Shown here: piece after piece, positions 1 to 11,480 of the stretch | How the letters are laid out: every line of letters starts with the position of its first letter | Numbering within the stretch: the stretch's first letter is position 1 | NCBI GenBank assembly: GCA_043228905.1 | Contig: JBHGNT010000018.1 | Location: 5,642,001-5,706,000, forward strand | Direction of reading: 5' to 3' | DNA length: 64,000 nucleotides | Origin: Azolla caroliniana | Taxonomy: Eukaryota > Polypodiophyta | Notes under the pieces: generated by a model | Seen by the model: only the letters and a program-made list of their open reading frames with translations | Told to the model about the DNA's origin: nothing | The model's database searches: none | Program-made: the position numbers and the translations under genes

Positions 1-1670
1 ATATAAGCTTCGAAGAAGAAGAAGAAGAATCAAGAGACAAATTGTTCCGCACACCAGAGAAAACAAGATGGTCTTCGACTTCTCCCATGAGACTCTCGTC
101 TGCATATGACTTTGAAACCTCTTCAACAACATCAGTATCACCGCGGTCTTGGCAGAAAACTCTGCTGTCTCCGGTAAGAGCTTTAAAAGACTTGCAGCAA
201 TCCAAAGATGATTTTTCAATGCTAGTTCCATCAGTAGCATCTACCAAGACATCTTCCGAAGGCATACACCTTCCCCTTTTAGGAGAAATCAATTTTGAAA
301 AGCTCAAAAAAGCTTCGAAGCAGTGGTTAAAAAACCCGAAAAATGTCGCAGTGAGTTTATGGGGGTTAGTTGTGGGAATATCAGGAGCTATTCTGTTCCT
401 TGTAATGGTGGGGCTTCTTGATGGCCAGCTTCACACAAAGGCTCAAAGAGATGCATGGTTTGAAGTGAATAACCAAATCTTGAATGCGTTGTTCACTATG
501 ATGTGCCTTTACTTGCATCCTCAAAGATGCCTCCATTTGTTCATGCTTGTCCGATGGCGTCCGCACGATATTACCAAACTTCGAGAAATCTATTGCAAGA
601 ATGGAACTTACAAACCCCATGAATGGACCCACATGCTAATTGTGGTAAGCCTTTTGCAAGTGAATTGCTTTGCTCAGTATGCCTTATGTGGGATAAATTT
701 GGGCTATAGAAGATCCGAAAGGCCGGCCATAGGAGTGGGTCTTTGCCTTGCTATAGCAATTGGGGCACCAGCTGCTGCCGGGATATATGCCAGTCTCAGT
801 CCATTGGCGAAGGAATTTCAAGTAAATGAAGAGAATGATGTTCACATGATTGAAGCTATTCGGATCTATAAGCCCACGATGGGTCGTTCAGACTCTTTGA
901 GGATAGGCCGGGCTCCTTGTGGGGATGTTTCCTTTGTGAGCAAAGATGGAGCTCTTGTTGAAAATCCGAGTTGGAATGGAAAGCTGTTTGATTGCTGCAT
1001 GGATCCCCATATCGCGACATTGGCCATAGCTTGCCCTTTTTGTGTGTTTGGATGGAACATGGAAAGACTTGGGTTTGGAAACCGATATGTGCACATAGTG
1101 ACTTTCATATTGCTCTGCTCCGCGCCTTTCTGGATCTTAACCTTGGCTGCAATAAACATTGATGACAACCATGTGAGGAAAGGTCTTGGAATCTCAGGAA
1201 TCATTTTATCTATCCTGGGTCTTTTGTATGGTGGGTTTTGGAGGATTCAAATGAGAAAGACTTACAAATTGCCTGCTGGGACGTGGTGTTTCGGAAAGCC
1301 CGTTTTAACTGATTTTACACAATGGCTGTTCTTTGCTCCATGTTCTCTGTGTCAAGAGATCCGGACCTCAGAGTATTACAAGGTGCAAGAGAGTAATTTC
1401 TATGAGAGAAGAGAGGTTTCACCTTTTCCTTCGAGTCGACACTCTCTCGGAGGACCATATCATCTCGACGCTGAGGCATCCTCTCCTATAACTTTCCGAT
1501 CTTCTCCAATTGCATCTTTTTCTGGTTCTTCGCAGATGAGGTCTTTTGATCCTGAGATTGGTTTTGAGAATCGTGAAAGAGTTTTCTCAGAAATTAGCAA
1601 CACAGTTACGATGCACCCACCTCCTCTACAAGTATTTCCACATGATAAAAGTGGTAATTTTGAACCTTAA
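1..1670 (+). CDS. PLAC8-family cysteine-rich membrane protein, 5'-partial
   Basis: The frame is open from the left edge (codons from base 3) to TAA at 1668-1670, about 555 codons without an intron. No ATG precedes a Glu-rich run at 12-29; the first in-frame ATG is at 87, so the true start probably lies outside the window. A hydrophobic segment is encoded at 342-419. The PLAC8 domain covers about 985-1375, with paired cysteines (CCMDPH), the CPFC motif, two membrane-type stretches and the late APCSLCQEIRT motif. The N-terminal third is Ser/Thr-rich and looks disordered, and so does the tail. Plant PLAC8 proteins act at membranes in cell-size control and in metal or calcium handling; the role of this long subfamily is not known to me. 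No disruption is visible, so it is probably a working host gene. Confidence 0.85.
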   Translation, partial: ISFEEEEEESRDKLFRTPEKTRWSSTSPMRLSSAYDFETSSTTSVSPRSWQKTLLSPVRALKDLQQSKDDFSMLVPSVASTKTSSEGIHLPLLGEINFEKLKKASKQWLKNPKNVAVSLWGLVVGISGAILFLVMVGLLDGQLHTKAQRDAWFEVNNQILNALFTMMCLYLHPQRCLHLFMLVRWRPHDITKLREIYCKNGTYKPHEWTHMLIVVSLLQVNCFAQYALCGINLGYRRSERPAIGVGLCLAIAIGAPAAAGIYASLSPLAKEFQVNEENDVHMIEAIRIYKPTMGRSDSLRIGRAPCGDVSFVSKDGALVENPSWNGKLFDCCMDPHIATLAIACPFCVFGWNMERLGFGNRYVHIVTFILLCSAPFWILTLAAINIDDNHVRKGLGISGIILSILGLLYGGFWRIQMRKTYKLPAGTWCFGKPVLTDFTQWLFFAPCSLCQEIRTSEYYKVQESNFYERREVSPFPSSRHSLGGPYHLDAEASSPITFRSSPIASFSGSSQMRSFDPEIGFENRERVFSEISNTVTMHPPPLQVFPHDKSGNFEP

Positions 1671-3778
1671 CTCCATAGTGACATAGAAGGTTTGGCCCAT
1701 TTGAACTGAAACATATTGATGCTCATCTAATATTCACAAAGCCCCATTCTTGCTGTTCACTGCATGTAAGAGGAAGTTCTGTATGTATTTCTTTATCTTA
1801 TTTCTTGTCGTTAAATTCGATGAACACGAGTCAATACACGTTGATGATTGGAGTTCTTTGGTTTTGGAATCAGGCTGTGCTTGTCTGAATATACTGAGGT
1901 TATCTGAAGTTTTGGTAGCCATAATGATATGTTACTCTTTCCATAACTGCAGCATACATTATTCCTTCAATTGTAAAGTAAAATGTCTTAAAAAACTTCA
2001 TTTGATATTTTTGAGTGCAAAAGCCACATGACTTCTTCTTAAGGGGACTTTCCAAAATACTTTACATATTTGTTGATATATGGAAAGCACCCTGGTAGGT
2101 TTTTAAAATATTAAATTTTATCTTATACTGGGATGTATGTTATGTTTGTCCAAAGTATTACTTTGGAATTGCTTCCCTTGTATACTAAAGTTTCTATAAC
2201 TTTTGTTCTAGTTGAAACATCCTTGGTATAAGTCTTGCTCTTCCGTACATTTTCTTCCATTATTGAGCCAATTTGTTTGGCAGTCCTTGGGCATGCATAC
2301 GTGCTTGTTGTATTTGAGATAGCCTTCAATAATAAGGGTTTTGTGTTTGACAACAGAAAGCACCTACATAGTGTAATGGTCCAGACTCCAAAGAGTATAT
2401 AAAGCAAGGTCCAAAGATGTTCCATGCAGGAATACAAATGATTTGATATGACAGATGTTCCATCCAAAGATGTATCACTTGTATTCTATTCGATTGTGGA
2501 TGTGAGTCTGTATAATTACCATTTAGAATTTCTGCAGAGTTGGTTTACAGTTAGATGATGGAGGGGTGATGGCCCTTCTAACTGAAGACAACCTTCTTAC
2601 CATTCTCCTAGGCTTAATATACCACCTCATCTTTCATCTTGTCACCAGGTCGATTCCTTCAGCATTCCTTTTTGTCTCATTGCAGTCATGGAATCTTTCA
2701 CTTCCAGGTCATTTTTACAATTTAAGGGGTTGGTGTTCGGAGGCATCAATCAAGGGATTAAGAATATGCTTGTTACAAAATTATGTGCTAACCTAGGGCT
2801 CTTATAGAGCTTGGGTTTTGAGTTCCCTTACATGGATGCATATCTCAAACATTGGTATTGAAAGCTCATTTTTATATTGATTCAACCTCAACTCCAATTT
2901 AATGCATGTATCCTCCCGCTAGGTGTGAAGTTTATGCATTCATAGTTCCTTGAAATGTGTTCCCTCAAGTCAATTGGCGGTGTTTTTAGAGTTAGATATT
3001 ACTACATGTTTTTCAGTTGGGACTGCAAATTTTGTGAGGCTTTTCTCAATGGCATACATCTTTCTGCAAAAGGCAGAAAGCTATATCTGATTGAAGGTGT
3101 TTTTCAAGACTAGAGATTTGGAGGCAAATGTCAAAAGGCCTTAGGTACACCACTTGCCCAAACTCTTAGTAAAACATTCAATTACGCATCACAGAAAACC
3201 TTGATGAGAAAAGTAGGTGTAGCTACTTCGTGGAAGAAGCTAAAAGAGCCTGACATACTTAATAGTGAACCATTGAATAGTGGTAATGTTGTGATGTCTA
3301 ACTATAGTCAAGATTTATGCTTGAGATATTAACTCTGTAGCTCTAACAAGAAACAATGATAGTTATGGTATATCAAGTAGGTTTTGAATAGACGCACATA
3401 AATGAGGTTGATTAGATGCGGATGGTTAACTAGCTTTTTAGATTTCTTTAGAGTGATGGTCTAAAGTATCATTGCTAATCATTTGTGTTCAAGAGGGTTC
3501 AACTTTGGAGGAGTATAGTATATAGTTCTTATTTACATACATAGAATACAAATGCCCTTACTATGAAGGAGAATTCAATAGTGTATTATCTCCCTTTTTA
3601 AAAGACTTAAGCATGTTGGTGAGGAAAATATATAGCAATGGCTAAGCGCAAGCTAGAAGAATACTAATGGAAACTATAGAATGTGGTGAGAATGTTTAGA
3701 TGTGAATTACAAATGAAGTTTTGTCTTCCTCACAAGCGCCTTGCTTAAAATATATCAGTTGATTAATGTAACCTACTA
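1671..3778. other. Intergenic DNA downstream of the PLAC8 gene
   Basis: The first few hundred bases should hold the 3' UTR of the PLAC8 gene, but no clear polyadenylation signal can be singled out. The rest is AT-rich. Short open stretches on both strands (for example the minus strand at 2123-2467) match no family I recognise. No RNA gene or element ends are seen. Confidence 0.5.
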
Positions 3779-3783
3779 TATGT

Positions 3784-4420
3784 TGTTAGATATAATCAAT
3801 GATCAACCCCAAGTTGTAAATCTATCCTCATATGTGCTCTTAGAGTGCACATTTTGTGATAGCGCCCCAAATGAGGAGTGGCTAGTGTGCAACTCGACCA
3901 TATGGATCGATAAGGTGTAAATCTAGGAAATTGTAGATGCGTATGACACAATGGATTTAGGAAAGAGCGAAATAGGTAATAGGATTGGCTAATCAAGTCA
4001 ACTAGAATATTTTGTGGGCAAGTTACAATGTACTTAGTCTTGAAGTATGTGCCATTGACTTCAGGGTAAATACTATCTAACACTAGCTTGTATCTAGGGA
4101 GTTGGGTCATATTAAATGACAAGTCAGTTGATAGAAAAGGAATATCTCCACTACTATCAACTGATATGCACATTTAATGTTACACTTAGACCAAATAGAG
4201 AATATAATCCACTCTCTTACACAATGGTGGATCGATCATCAGTCCCCACTAATTTTGTAGTGAGTTGGTACAGATCCCATCTAAGCTCTAAGGTGTGAGC
4301 GCATGGGTGAACTACCATTGTGAGCTACTCTCATATGTAATAGAAGTTTTGTTTTCATATATCCATCTATGTGGTTGTAACTCTATATACCTATCTAATC
4401 GATACTCAATATTTCTAACA
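3784..4420 (+). repeat. 5' LTR of copia A
   Basis: This 637-bp LTR is the same length as the copy at 14127-14763. It has TG...CA ends with the short inverted repeat TGTTAG/CTAACA and is preceded by TATGT. Confidence 0.95.
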
Positions 4421-4436
4421 TGGTATCATAGTTGAG
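4421..4436 (+). other. Primer-binding site of copia A
   Basis: TGGTATCATAGTTGAG follows the LTR directly. It resembles the initiator-tRNA-Met complement of plant copia elements (TGGTATCAGAGC) with one change in the first 12 bases. Confidence 0.75.
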
Positions 4437-4655
4437 AGGTTGATCTAGATTAGGTATATACGGGTAGTTGTTGTCTAGCAACACAGAGAAATAGAGAGAG
4501 AGAAAGAAGAAAGAAAGATATATTAACGTCTTCTAAGGCCAAAATTGGCCCATGAGACAAATGGTTTACAAAAAAATGGGATATTTACCCATTCATCGAA
4601 AGTAAAAATAAAAATAAGATAAAAATAGAGTTTAAGCTAAATAGAGAGAGTATCA

Positions 4656-5558
4656 ATGGCCTTGTCCACAAATGTTGCAGCTACTCCACTGCGCATTCGT
4701 CCACCTCCATTGTTTGATGGAAAGCTAGATGGAACCAACTACACTCTATGGAAGTTCAAAATGTCTGCCATTTTGGACTTCTACGAGTTGTTGGAGACAA
4801 CTGTGGGACCCACAGGAGGAGACCCTAAGCCCATGGTGACCTTTGACCTTGCACACCCTACCACATCAATCCCTCCAAGTGCTGTTCTACTTCGAGCCTG
4901 GAAGAGAAGGAATGCTGATGTGCTGTGTACCATAGTCACTGGTGTATGTGACTCTGTACTAACATTAGTGCCACATACAACCAGGGCACATGAAGCTTGG
5001 AGCATATTGGCAAACCAGTATGAAACCAAAAACTATACAAGGATACAAAACCTCGAAAATCAGCTTGCTGCAAAGAAGCTTGCTGATGGAGAGAAAGTAG
5101 AATCCTTTGTAAAAAGGATTAAGGATCTTCAAGATCAGTTGGCAGCTATTGGAGTAGTTGTCTCTCTAGAGGATATGGCTTGTCGGTGCATTTGAGAACT
5201 TCCATCCAAGTATGATGACATTGTGACAACATTGAACACTTAGGTTTGACCCACTCCTTTAAAATTTGATGAACTAAGTGCAATGTTGCTTGAAGAGGAG
5301 CTTCGACTGAAGACAAGAGAAGGAAGGGAAGATTCGACATTTGTCTCTAGGACTAAGGGTAAAGGGGCATCCAAATTAAACAATGTGAATAGGATACCAA
5401 AGAAGAAGAAGTTCAATGGATTGTGTTTCTATTGTGACAAGAAGGTTCACACAATCAAGGATTGTCGGAAGAAGATGGCGGATGAGAAGAATGGTTCTAG
5501 TAAGACTTCTTGGAGAGAGTCTGAGTCCGCCAACAATGTCGTAGATGAGCTTGAGTGA
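4656..5558 (+). pseudogene. Copia A gag with zinc knuckle (broken)
   Basis: An ATG at 4656 opens a copia-type gag with a start such as FDGKLDGTNYTLWKFKM near the N-terminus. The frame is interrupted by stops at 5193 and at about 5240 but continues in the same frame from 5283. A CCHC-type knuckle, CFYCDKKVHTIKDC, lies at about 5437-5480; the usual glycine before His is changed to Val. Gag would form the virus-like particle. With these stops a full product cannot be made. The assignment is strong from the order of domains and position after the primer-binding site. Confidence 0.85.
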
Positions 5559-5930
5559 TGGGTCACAACTGAAGAAGTGTGCTCTTCAGTTGACACTCAA
5601 GTTGTCGAAGACTCAAGATTGGATTCTCAATAATGGAGCATCCCAACATATGACCATTAATCGTGACTGGTACAACTCTTGGACACCTCTACAAGAGCCC
5701 ATCAATGTTGTGGTCGGGAACAATGCTCGATGTCCAGCCAAAGGAATCGGAACCGTCTCCCTCAAAGCAACGACCGACGGGACAAACATCTCTCTCAAGT
5801 GTTGTACGTGCCAGATCTCAAGAAGAATCTATTGTCCATTTCTGCACTGACCGATGAGGGTCTTGATGTTCGATTCAAGAAGTCGGGTGCATAAATAACA
5901 GATTCTACTGGCAAGGTTGTAGGAATAGGG
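5559..5930 (+). pseudogene. Copia A aspartic protease region (broken)
   Basis: The protease signature region reads WILNNGASQHMT at about 5620-5655. The family motif has Asp-Ser/Thr-Gly at the catalytic site; here Asp is Asn and the next residue is Asn too, so catalysis is lost. Two frames are needed to follow the protein (5545-5850, then 5679-5894), so a frameshift is present near 5780. It lies between gag and integrase as expected for copia. Confidence 0.75.
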
Positions 5931-6908
5931 GTAAGGCGCAACAATCTCTATGAGCTGAGTGCGTTTACAATTTCTACTGACCACAACACAAGTACTAACA
6001 GAAAGCAATGGCATGAGAGATTTGAGCATCTCAATGTTGCTATGTTGAAGGAGATGAAGAAGTTGAATATGGTAGTTGGGTTGCCAACCCTATTTGACTT
6101 AAGTCATGTTTGTGATGCTTGTATGATGGGCAAGCATCAAAGATCAGCCATTCCAAAAGAGAGTCAAAATCGGACAAAGACTCCTCTACAACTAATACAC
6201 ATCGACCTCTCTGGAAAAATGGCGACTCTTGCAATGGGTGGATCTCTCTACTATATGCTAGTAGTCAATGCCTTCAGTAGAAAGATGTGGGTTTACTTCA
6301 TTCGGGAGAAGGCTGAAGCTTTTAAAATCTTCAAAAGATGGCATAAGTTTGTCGAGCGGGATTCCAGAAAGTTAGTGAAGCAGTTACGCTCTTATCGAGG
6401 TGGATAATTTTTATCAATAGAATTCTGTGAGTATTGCAAAGAGCTTGGAATTAAGCGCAAACTTACAACTGCCTACACCCCACAACAAAATGGCGTAGTC
6501 GAACGTCAAAACCGAACAGTTATTGAGATGGCTAGGTGTATGTTGAAGGCACAAGCGTTGCCCGACCCATTTTGGGTTGAAGCAGTGAATACAACAGTTT
6601 ACATCCTCAATCGGAGCTACACGAAGGAACTTTAAGGGAAAACACCCCAAGAAGCTTTTTCAGGCAAGAAACCTTCAGTGTTGCACTTCAAAACCTTTGG
6701 GTGTACGTGCTATGCACATGTTCCAGATGTGAGTAGAAAGAAGTTGGATGCTAAAAGCAAGAAGTGTATCTTTCTCGGATATAGTGAAGAGTCAAAGGCC
6801 TGTCGACTCTATGATCCAGAGGCAAGAAAGATATTGACAAGCCGTGATGTGGTGTTCGATGAGGAACGACCACAACTAGCTGAGAACAACGATTCTCAAG
6901 TTATCTAA
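5931..6908 (+). pseudogene. Copia A integrase (broken)
   Basis: The His/Cys zinc-binding part (WHERFEHLN ... CDACMMGKHQ) is at about 6010-6140, followed by the rve core. The first catalytic Asp (HIDLSGKM) is present. The second motif reads LRSYRGG then a stop at 6405, so its Asp is lost. The third (NGVVERQN) keeps Glu. The C-terminal part with FKTFGCTCYAHVP and KCIFLGY follows, with another stop near 6633. This would insert element DNA; here it is inactive. Confidence 0.85.
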
Positions 6909-6998
6909 TCAACCGAAGAAGTATTCCCCCCAATCCCAACCCACTGTCCAGAAAAGGAAGCTGAACCATCTGATGGTAATGGCTCGCTAGTTCAGCCT

Positions 6999-8688
6999 AT
7001 GCCAATGCCACATGTAAAGAAAATACCTAAGTGGGCTCAAGAACTCTTCAATGACCGTACTTCTAAAGTTGAGTTTCTTGAAACTTCAACTGATGGATTG
7101 CGAAGATCAAGAAGAATACAGGAGCAAGGGAGAACCTCTGACCACATTGTCAGCATGGCTCTGATGGTGGACATCATAGGCTCAGTGTGTGAGCTGACCT
7201 TGGTGGAGGAAGCCATGGCTGACCCAAAGTGGAAAGAGGCGATGATATCAAAATACGATAACATCATGAAAAATGACACGTGGGAGTTGGTAGAGAGGCC
7301 AACAAAGAGGAAGGTGATAGGCACCAAGTAGGTGTGGAAAGTAACATATAAAGTTGATGGTTCTTTGGAGAAATTTAAGGCCAGGCTAGTAGCGCAAGGA
7401 TACTCCCAAATTGAAGGGTTCGATGTACAAGAAACATTTGCCCCGACAACTCGCATGACAACAATTCGAATGTTCATAGCCTTGGCTGCTTCAAGAGAAT
7501 GGCCGATTTATCAAATAGATGTCAAATAGGCATTTCTAAATGGGCATCTCAAGGAGGAGGTATTAGTGACACAACCACCAGGATTTGAGATGCCGAATTC
7601 AGAAAACAAAGTCTGCAAGATGAAGAAGGCGTTGTATGGTCTAAAGCAAGCACTGAGAGCTTGGAACAAGAGGATAGACAACTTCTTACAATCAATCGAC
7701 TTTAAGCAATGTGCTTTGGATGCAAGCATTTATGTCAAAATGAAGGACGGGAAACAAGTCATCATCATCATTTACGTGGATGATCTAGTACTTACTGGTG
7801 ACCATAAAGAGTGTATTGGCCAAACACAAGAGTGTTTGAAAACTGAGTTTGAAATGACAGACTTGGGGATTTTACACTACTTCCTTGGAATTGAGGTTTG
7901 GCAAACCTCGGTTGGCCTCTTCATGTCACAAAGAAAGTACGCAACAGAGATCTTAAGACCTTTGGATGACGGACAACAAGTTGAAGTCGACTCCAATGCA
8001 GTCAAACTGCAAGCTATCCCAAGAAGACCCGTCACCAATGGTTGAAATAAGGAAGTATAGACAACTAGTAGGAAGTCTAATTTTCCTATGCAACACTAGG
8101 ATGGTTATTTGTTTTGCAGTCGGTGTGGTGAGTCGATTCAGCAACAAACCGAAGGAGCCTCATTGGAAAGCTGCACTACGTGTATTAAAGTACATTGTGG
8201 GTACTTTAAATTACGGAATCTTCTACAAGCGAACAATTGACGAACTTAGTGGATATTGCGACTCTAACTGGGTTGGAGATAGTGATTCCAGAAAATCAGT
8301 TTTTGGAGATTGTTTTTCAATAGGCTTTGGAGCTGTTTCACGGAGTAGTAAAAAACAACCAACAGTGACACTATCTTCAACAGAGGCAGAATACAAAGCA
8401 ACATGCATAGCGGCATGCGAGGTAGTTTGGCTAAGAAGAATCCTTATGGATGTGGCGGTTCCAATAAGGACGACAAAGGTATTGAGGTGTGACAATTAGA
8501 GTTGCATGACCATTGCCAAGAACCCCGTATTTCATGCACGTACTAAACACATAGAGATTCAGTATCACTATGTGCGGGAGCTAATAAATGATGAGACTGT
8601 GGAGCTTGAGTATTGTCCGACATCAGAAAATGTTGCAGATATCTTCAAAAAGGCGCTTGGAGCAGAACAACTACAACAACACCTTTGA
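6999..8688 (+). pseudogene. Copia A reverse transcriptase and RNase H (broken)
   Basis: The RT runs from about 7205 (WKEAMISKYDNI) through FAPTTRMTTIR and [12 protein letters not shown] to the intact catalytic YVDD box at 7773-7784. RNase H covers about 8240-8660 with LSSTEAEYKA and the late NPVFHARTKHIE block. Stops occur at 7329, 7527 and 8497, and the frame changes near 7950. The element's 3' untranslated part starts after 8688, and B is inserted 42 bp beyond. Confidence 0.88.
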
Positions 8689-8920
8689 CGACAAGGACTT
8701 GGCCCAATTCCAAGTGAACTCAATGGGTTTGTTAGGATTTCGGTCCCTTCGGATGGGATATGAGTACCTGGCAACGGAAGACTCGGTGAGTACTGGATGA
8801 TGAGTATCCAGCAACGTAGGCCCGGTGAGAACCTCTCACCGGATGAAGGGACATATATGTAGATATGTTTCTGAGAGGCCGTTGGGGCTATATCTGTAAA
8901 TAGTCCTAATGTCATATTAG

Positions 8921-8928
8921 TATAAATA
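8921..8928 (+). promoter_or_regulatory. TATA box in the 5' LTR of B
   Basis: TATAAATA lies in the first third of the LTR and is conserved at 13680-13687 in the other LTR. It is placed as expected for the U3 promoter of a copia element. Confidence 0.55.
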
Positions 8929-9006
8929 TGACCTAGGGCAAACATTATGTGTAGTTGTTGTCATTATTGTGTACAATGTTATTGGTGTAACTGCTATATA
9001 GAGCAT

Positions 9007-9009
<3 letters not shown>

Positions 9010-9070
<61 letters not shown>
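9010..9070. repeat. (AG)n microsatellite inside the 5' LTR of B
   Basis: About 30 uninterrupted AG dinucleotides. The 3' LTR has the same tract at 13754-13811. Confidence 0.95.
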
Positions 9071-9072
<2 letters not shown>

Positions 9073-9364
9073 CAGAGCATGACTCTGTTGTAACCGCCAC
9101 CAGGCGAAGATTGTGAGCAAGAGGTCGTTGGCTCTGTGCTCCCTGTTGTATTCCTTGACATAGTGATAGTTTGGAGTTTGTGGGCTCCCGTGGTTTTTCC
9201 CCCTCAGGGTTTTCCACGTTAACATACTGTGTACCCTCTCTCTCATATTGTCTGTGTATATGTGCATTTACCCTCATTGCCCATTTCTTCTGTGGTTGTG
9301 ATTCTAACGAAGTGATTGAAGTCTCGGTTGTGGCTGAGCATTATTCCGCCCATTCCTGTCAATC

Positions 9365-9376
9365 TGGTATCAGAGC
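9365..9376 (+). other. Primer-binding site of copia B
   Basis: TGGTATCAGAGC is a perfect copy of the common copia site complementary to the initiator tRNA-Met, three bases after the LTR end. Confidence 0.85.
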
Positions 9377-9392
9377 AAAACGACACAGAAAA

Positions 9393-10250
9393 ATGGAAGA
9401 TTCATTGGGAGGCATGTTCAAGCTCACTGGCTCCAACTACTCATTGTGGAAGTCGAAGATGAGGGACATGCTCGTGGTTAAAGATCTTTGGTTGCCGGTT
9501 CAGTTCGGGGACAAGAGACCGGACAAGATCGATGCCACAATATGGGAGGTGATGCATATGAAGACAACAACATACATATGGTGCTTCATCGACATGAGCC
9601 TGTACAACAACTTCAATGAGGAGACTAAGGCTCATGAGCTCTGGGAGAGGATCAACATTATGTTTCAGAACAAAAATGCTGTTAATCGGGTTTCGGTATT
9701 CCGGAAGCTAGTGCGGCTCCGGTACCAAGATGGCTCTAGCATGGCAAAGCACATGAATGCCTTCCAGGGGCTGACTCACCAGGCAACATCGTTGGAAGTA
9801 CCCTTCGCTGATGAGGTACTAGCATTTCTCCTGCTCGGTTCCCTCCCAGATAGTTGGGAGACGTTAGTTGTCACTTTGGGCAACGCTGGGCCGGAAGGAA
9901 AACAGTTGTCCCTAGCAAGGGTCAAGTCGAGCTTGTTAGATGAGGAGGCGCATCGGAAAGACAAGGATATGAGCTCCAACTCGAAAGCGCTCCTTACCGA
10001 ATCGGAACGTGGAAGACAAAGGAACCGCGGTCCCCAGAACTAGGAAAAGTCGGGGAAACGGTCAAAGTCAAGGGGAAGGCCCACTTGCTTCTACTGTGGG
10101 AAGCCAGGGCACTTCCAGAAGAACTAATGGCATTTTCGAAAAGACAAGGAGACTGACAGTACCGATTCGAAGCGGTCACCGGACCGGAACGGTAAAGACC
10201 AGAGAGGACCGGACCTGAAGGGAACGACGGCAATCGCGGCAAGTGAAGAA
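9393..10250 (+). pseudogene. Copia B gag with zinc knuckle (stops)
   Basis: An ATG at 9393 opens gag (MEDSLGGMFKLTGSNYSLW), the typical copia start. The UBN2-type body is open to a TAG at 10041, then reading continues in the same frame into a knuckle, CFYCGKPGHFQKN, at about 10088-10126. The fourth cysteine position is a TAA stop. Apart from stops no frameshift is seen. Confidence 0.88.
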
Positions 10251-11480
10251 GAGTTGATGCTCATCACCGAGGAGAGTGAGTTGAACCTTGCCGGCGACGA
10301 GACAACGTGGGTTGTCAATTCCGGAGCGTCGTTCCACCTGACCCTGGACCGAAAATGCTTCTCATCCTACACAACCGGTGAGAACGGCTGTGTCCGGATG
10401 GGGAATGAAGGTACATGCCGAATTGTCGGCATAGGAGACGTGTGGTGGACAACACCAACCGGATGCAAGTTGCTGCTGAAGGATGTTCGACATGTTTCGG
10501 AGGTTTGACTGAACCTGATATCAGCCGATCGGCTAGATGATGAAGGCTACATGGGTAGCATCCAGAACGGTGTCATGAAGTTCAACAAGGGGAGCCTGAT
10601 AGTGGCTCGGGCCCGGAAGGTCAACACACTGTACCTCATGAATGCCCGGTTATGTCCGGAAGAAGTGAACATTGCTTCTGACACTGCCGGTGAGCTGTGG
10701 CACAAGAGACTGTGTCACATGAGCGAGAAGGGGATGAAGAGGCTTGCCGATGACAACCTCATTCTGGTGAAGAACGTGCATCTTGAGAGGTGCACCGACT
10801 GCCTGGCCGGTAAGCAAAACCAGACCTCCTTCTGCTCAAGGCCACCGATGAGACGTAGTGCACCACTGGAGCTGGTGCATACCGATGTGTGTCAAGTGGA
10901 CACGAAGTCACATACCGGAGCGCAGTACTTTGTGATGTTCATAGATGACCACAACCGGAGGCTGTGGGCCACACCGTTGAAGACGAAGGATCAGGTGTTA
11001 TCTGTCTTCAAGGAGCTCCACACAAGAGTGGAAAGAGAAACCGGCCGGAAGCTGAAGGTGGTTCGAGCAGATAACGGAGGAGAATACCAGGGGTAGTTTG
11101 AGGAGTATTGCCACTCAAAGGGAATCTGGCTCGAATTTATCGTGCCGAAGACGATGGAACTAAACGAGCTGGCCGAGAGGATGAACCAGACCATAATGGA
11201 GAGGGTCCGGAGTATGCTGGCACATGCAAAGTTACCCAAGACGTTTTGGGTTGAGGCGTTGTCGACAACGACATATGTGATAAACAGGTCACCCTCAGTA
11301 CCCTTGGATGGAGACACGCTGCAGAGAGTGTGGACCGGTAAGGAAGTGTCCTACCGGCATCTGAAGGTGTTCGGGTGTCTCGCTTATGTGCATGTTGCAA
11401 AGGACTGGAGAGAAAAGTTGGATCCAAAGTCCCGGCCTTGCATATTCCTCGGATACGGCGATGATGAGTTCGACTACTGA
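10251..11480 (+). pseudogene. Copia B protease and integrase (stops)
   Basis: Protease: WVVNSGASFHLT, with Asn (AAT at 10317-10319) in place of the catalytic Asp. Integrase: zinc-binding part ELWHKRLCHMS ... CTDCLAGKQ at 10690-10820, the first catalytic Asp in HTDVCQVD near 10878, the second in RADNGGEYQG near 11070, and Glu in LAERMNQT near 11170. TGA stops at 10506 and 11478 and a TAG at 11094 interrupt one and the same frame. Apart from these and the protease change the integrase looks little eroded. Confidence 0.88.

Larger units (their letters stand above)
8730..9361 (+). repeat. 5' LTR of copia B
   Basis: This 632-bp LTR is preceded by GGGTT. It has a TATAAATA box at 8921-8928 and a pure AG run downstream of it. 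The copy at 13450 is 24 bp longer, mainly because of an additional copy of a roughly 43-bp unit near its start. Confidence 0.93.

Noticed and set aside
42-44. TTG at 42 as the start codon of the PLAC8 gene
   Set aside because: The frame is open to the left edge and TTG starts are not used in plant nuclear genes; the gene is 5'-partial.
2123-2467. 114-codon open frame on the minus strand behind the PLAC8 gene
   Set aside because: No motif, AT-rich and in the expected 3' region; most likely chance.
8917-9277. Long Ser-Leu repeat proteins on the minus strand over the AG run
   Set aside because: They are only translations of the (AG)n microsatellite in the LTR of B, as at 13704-13961.
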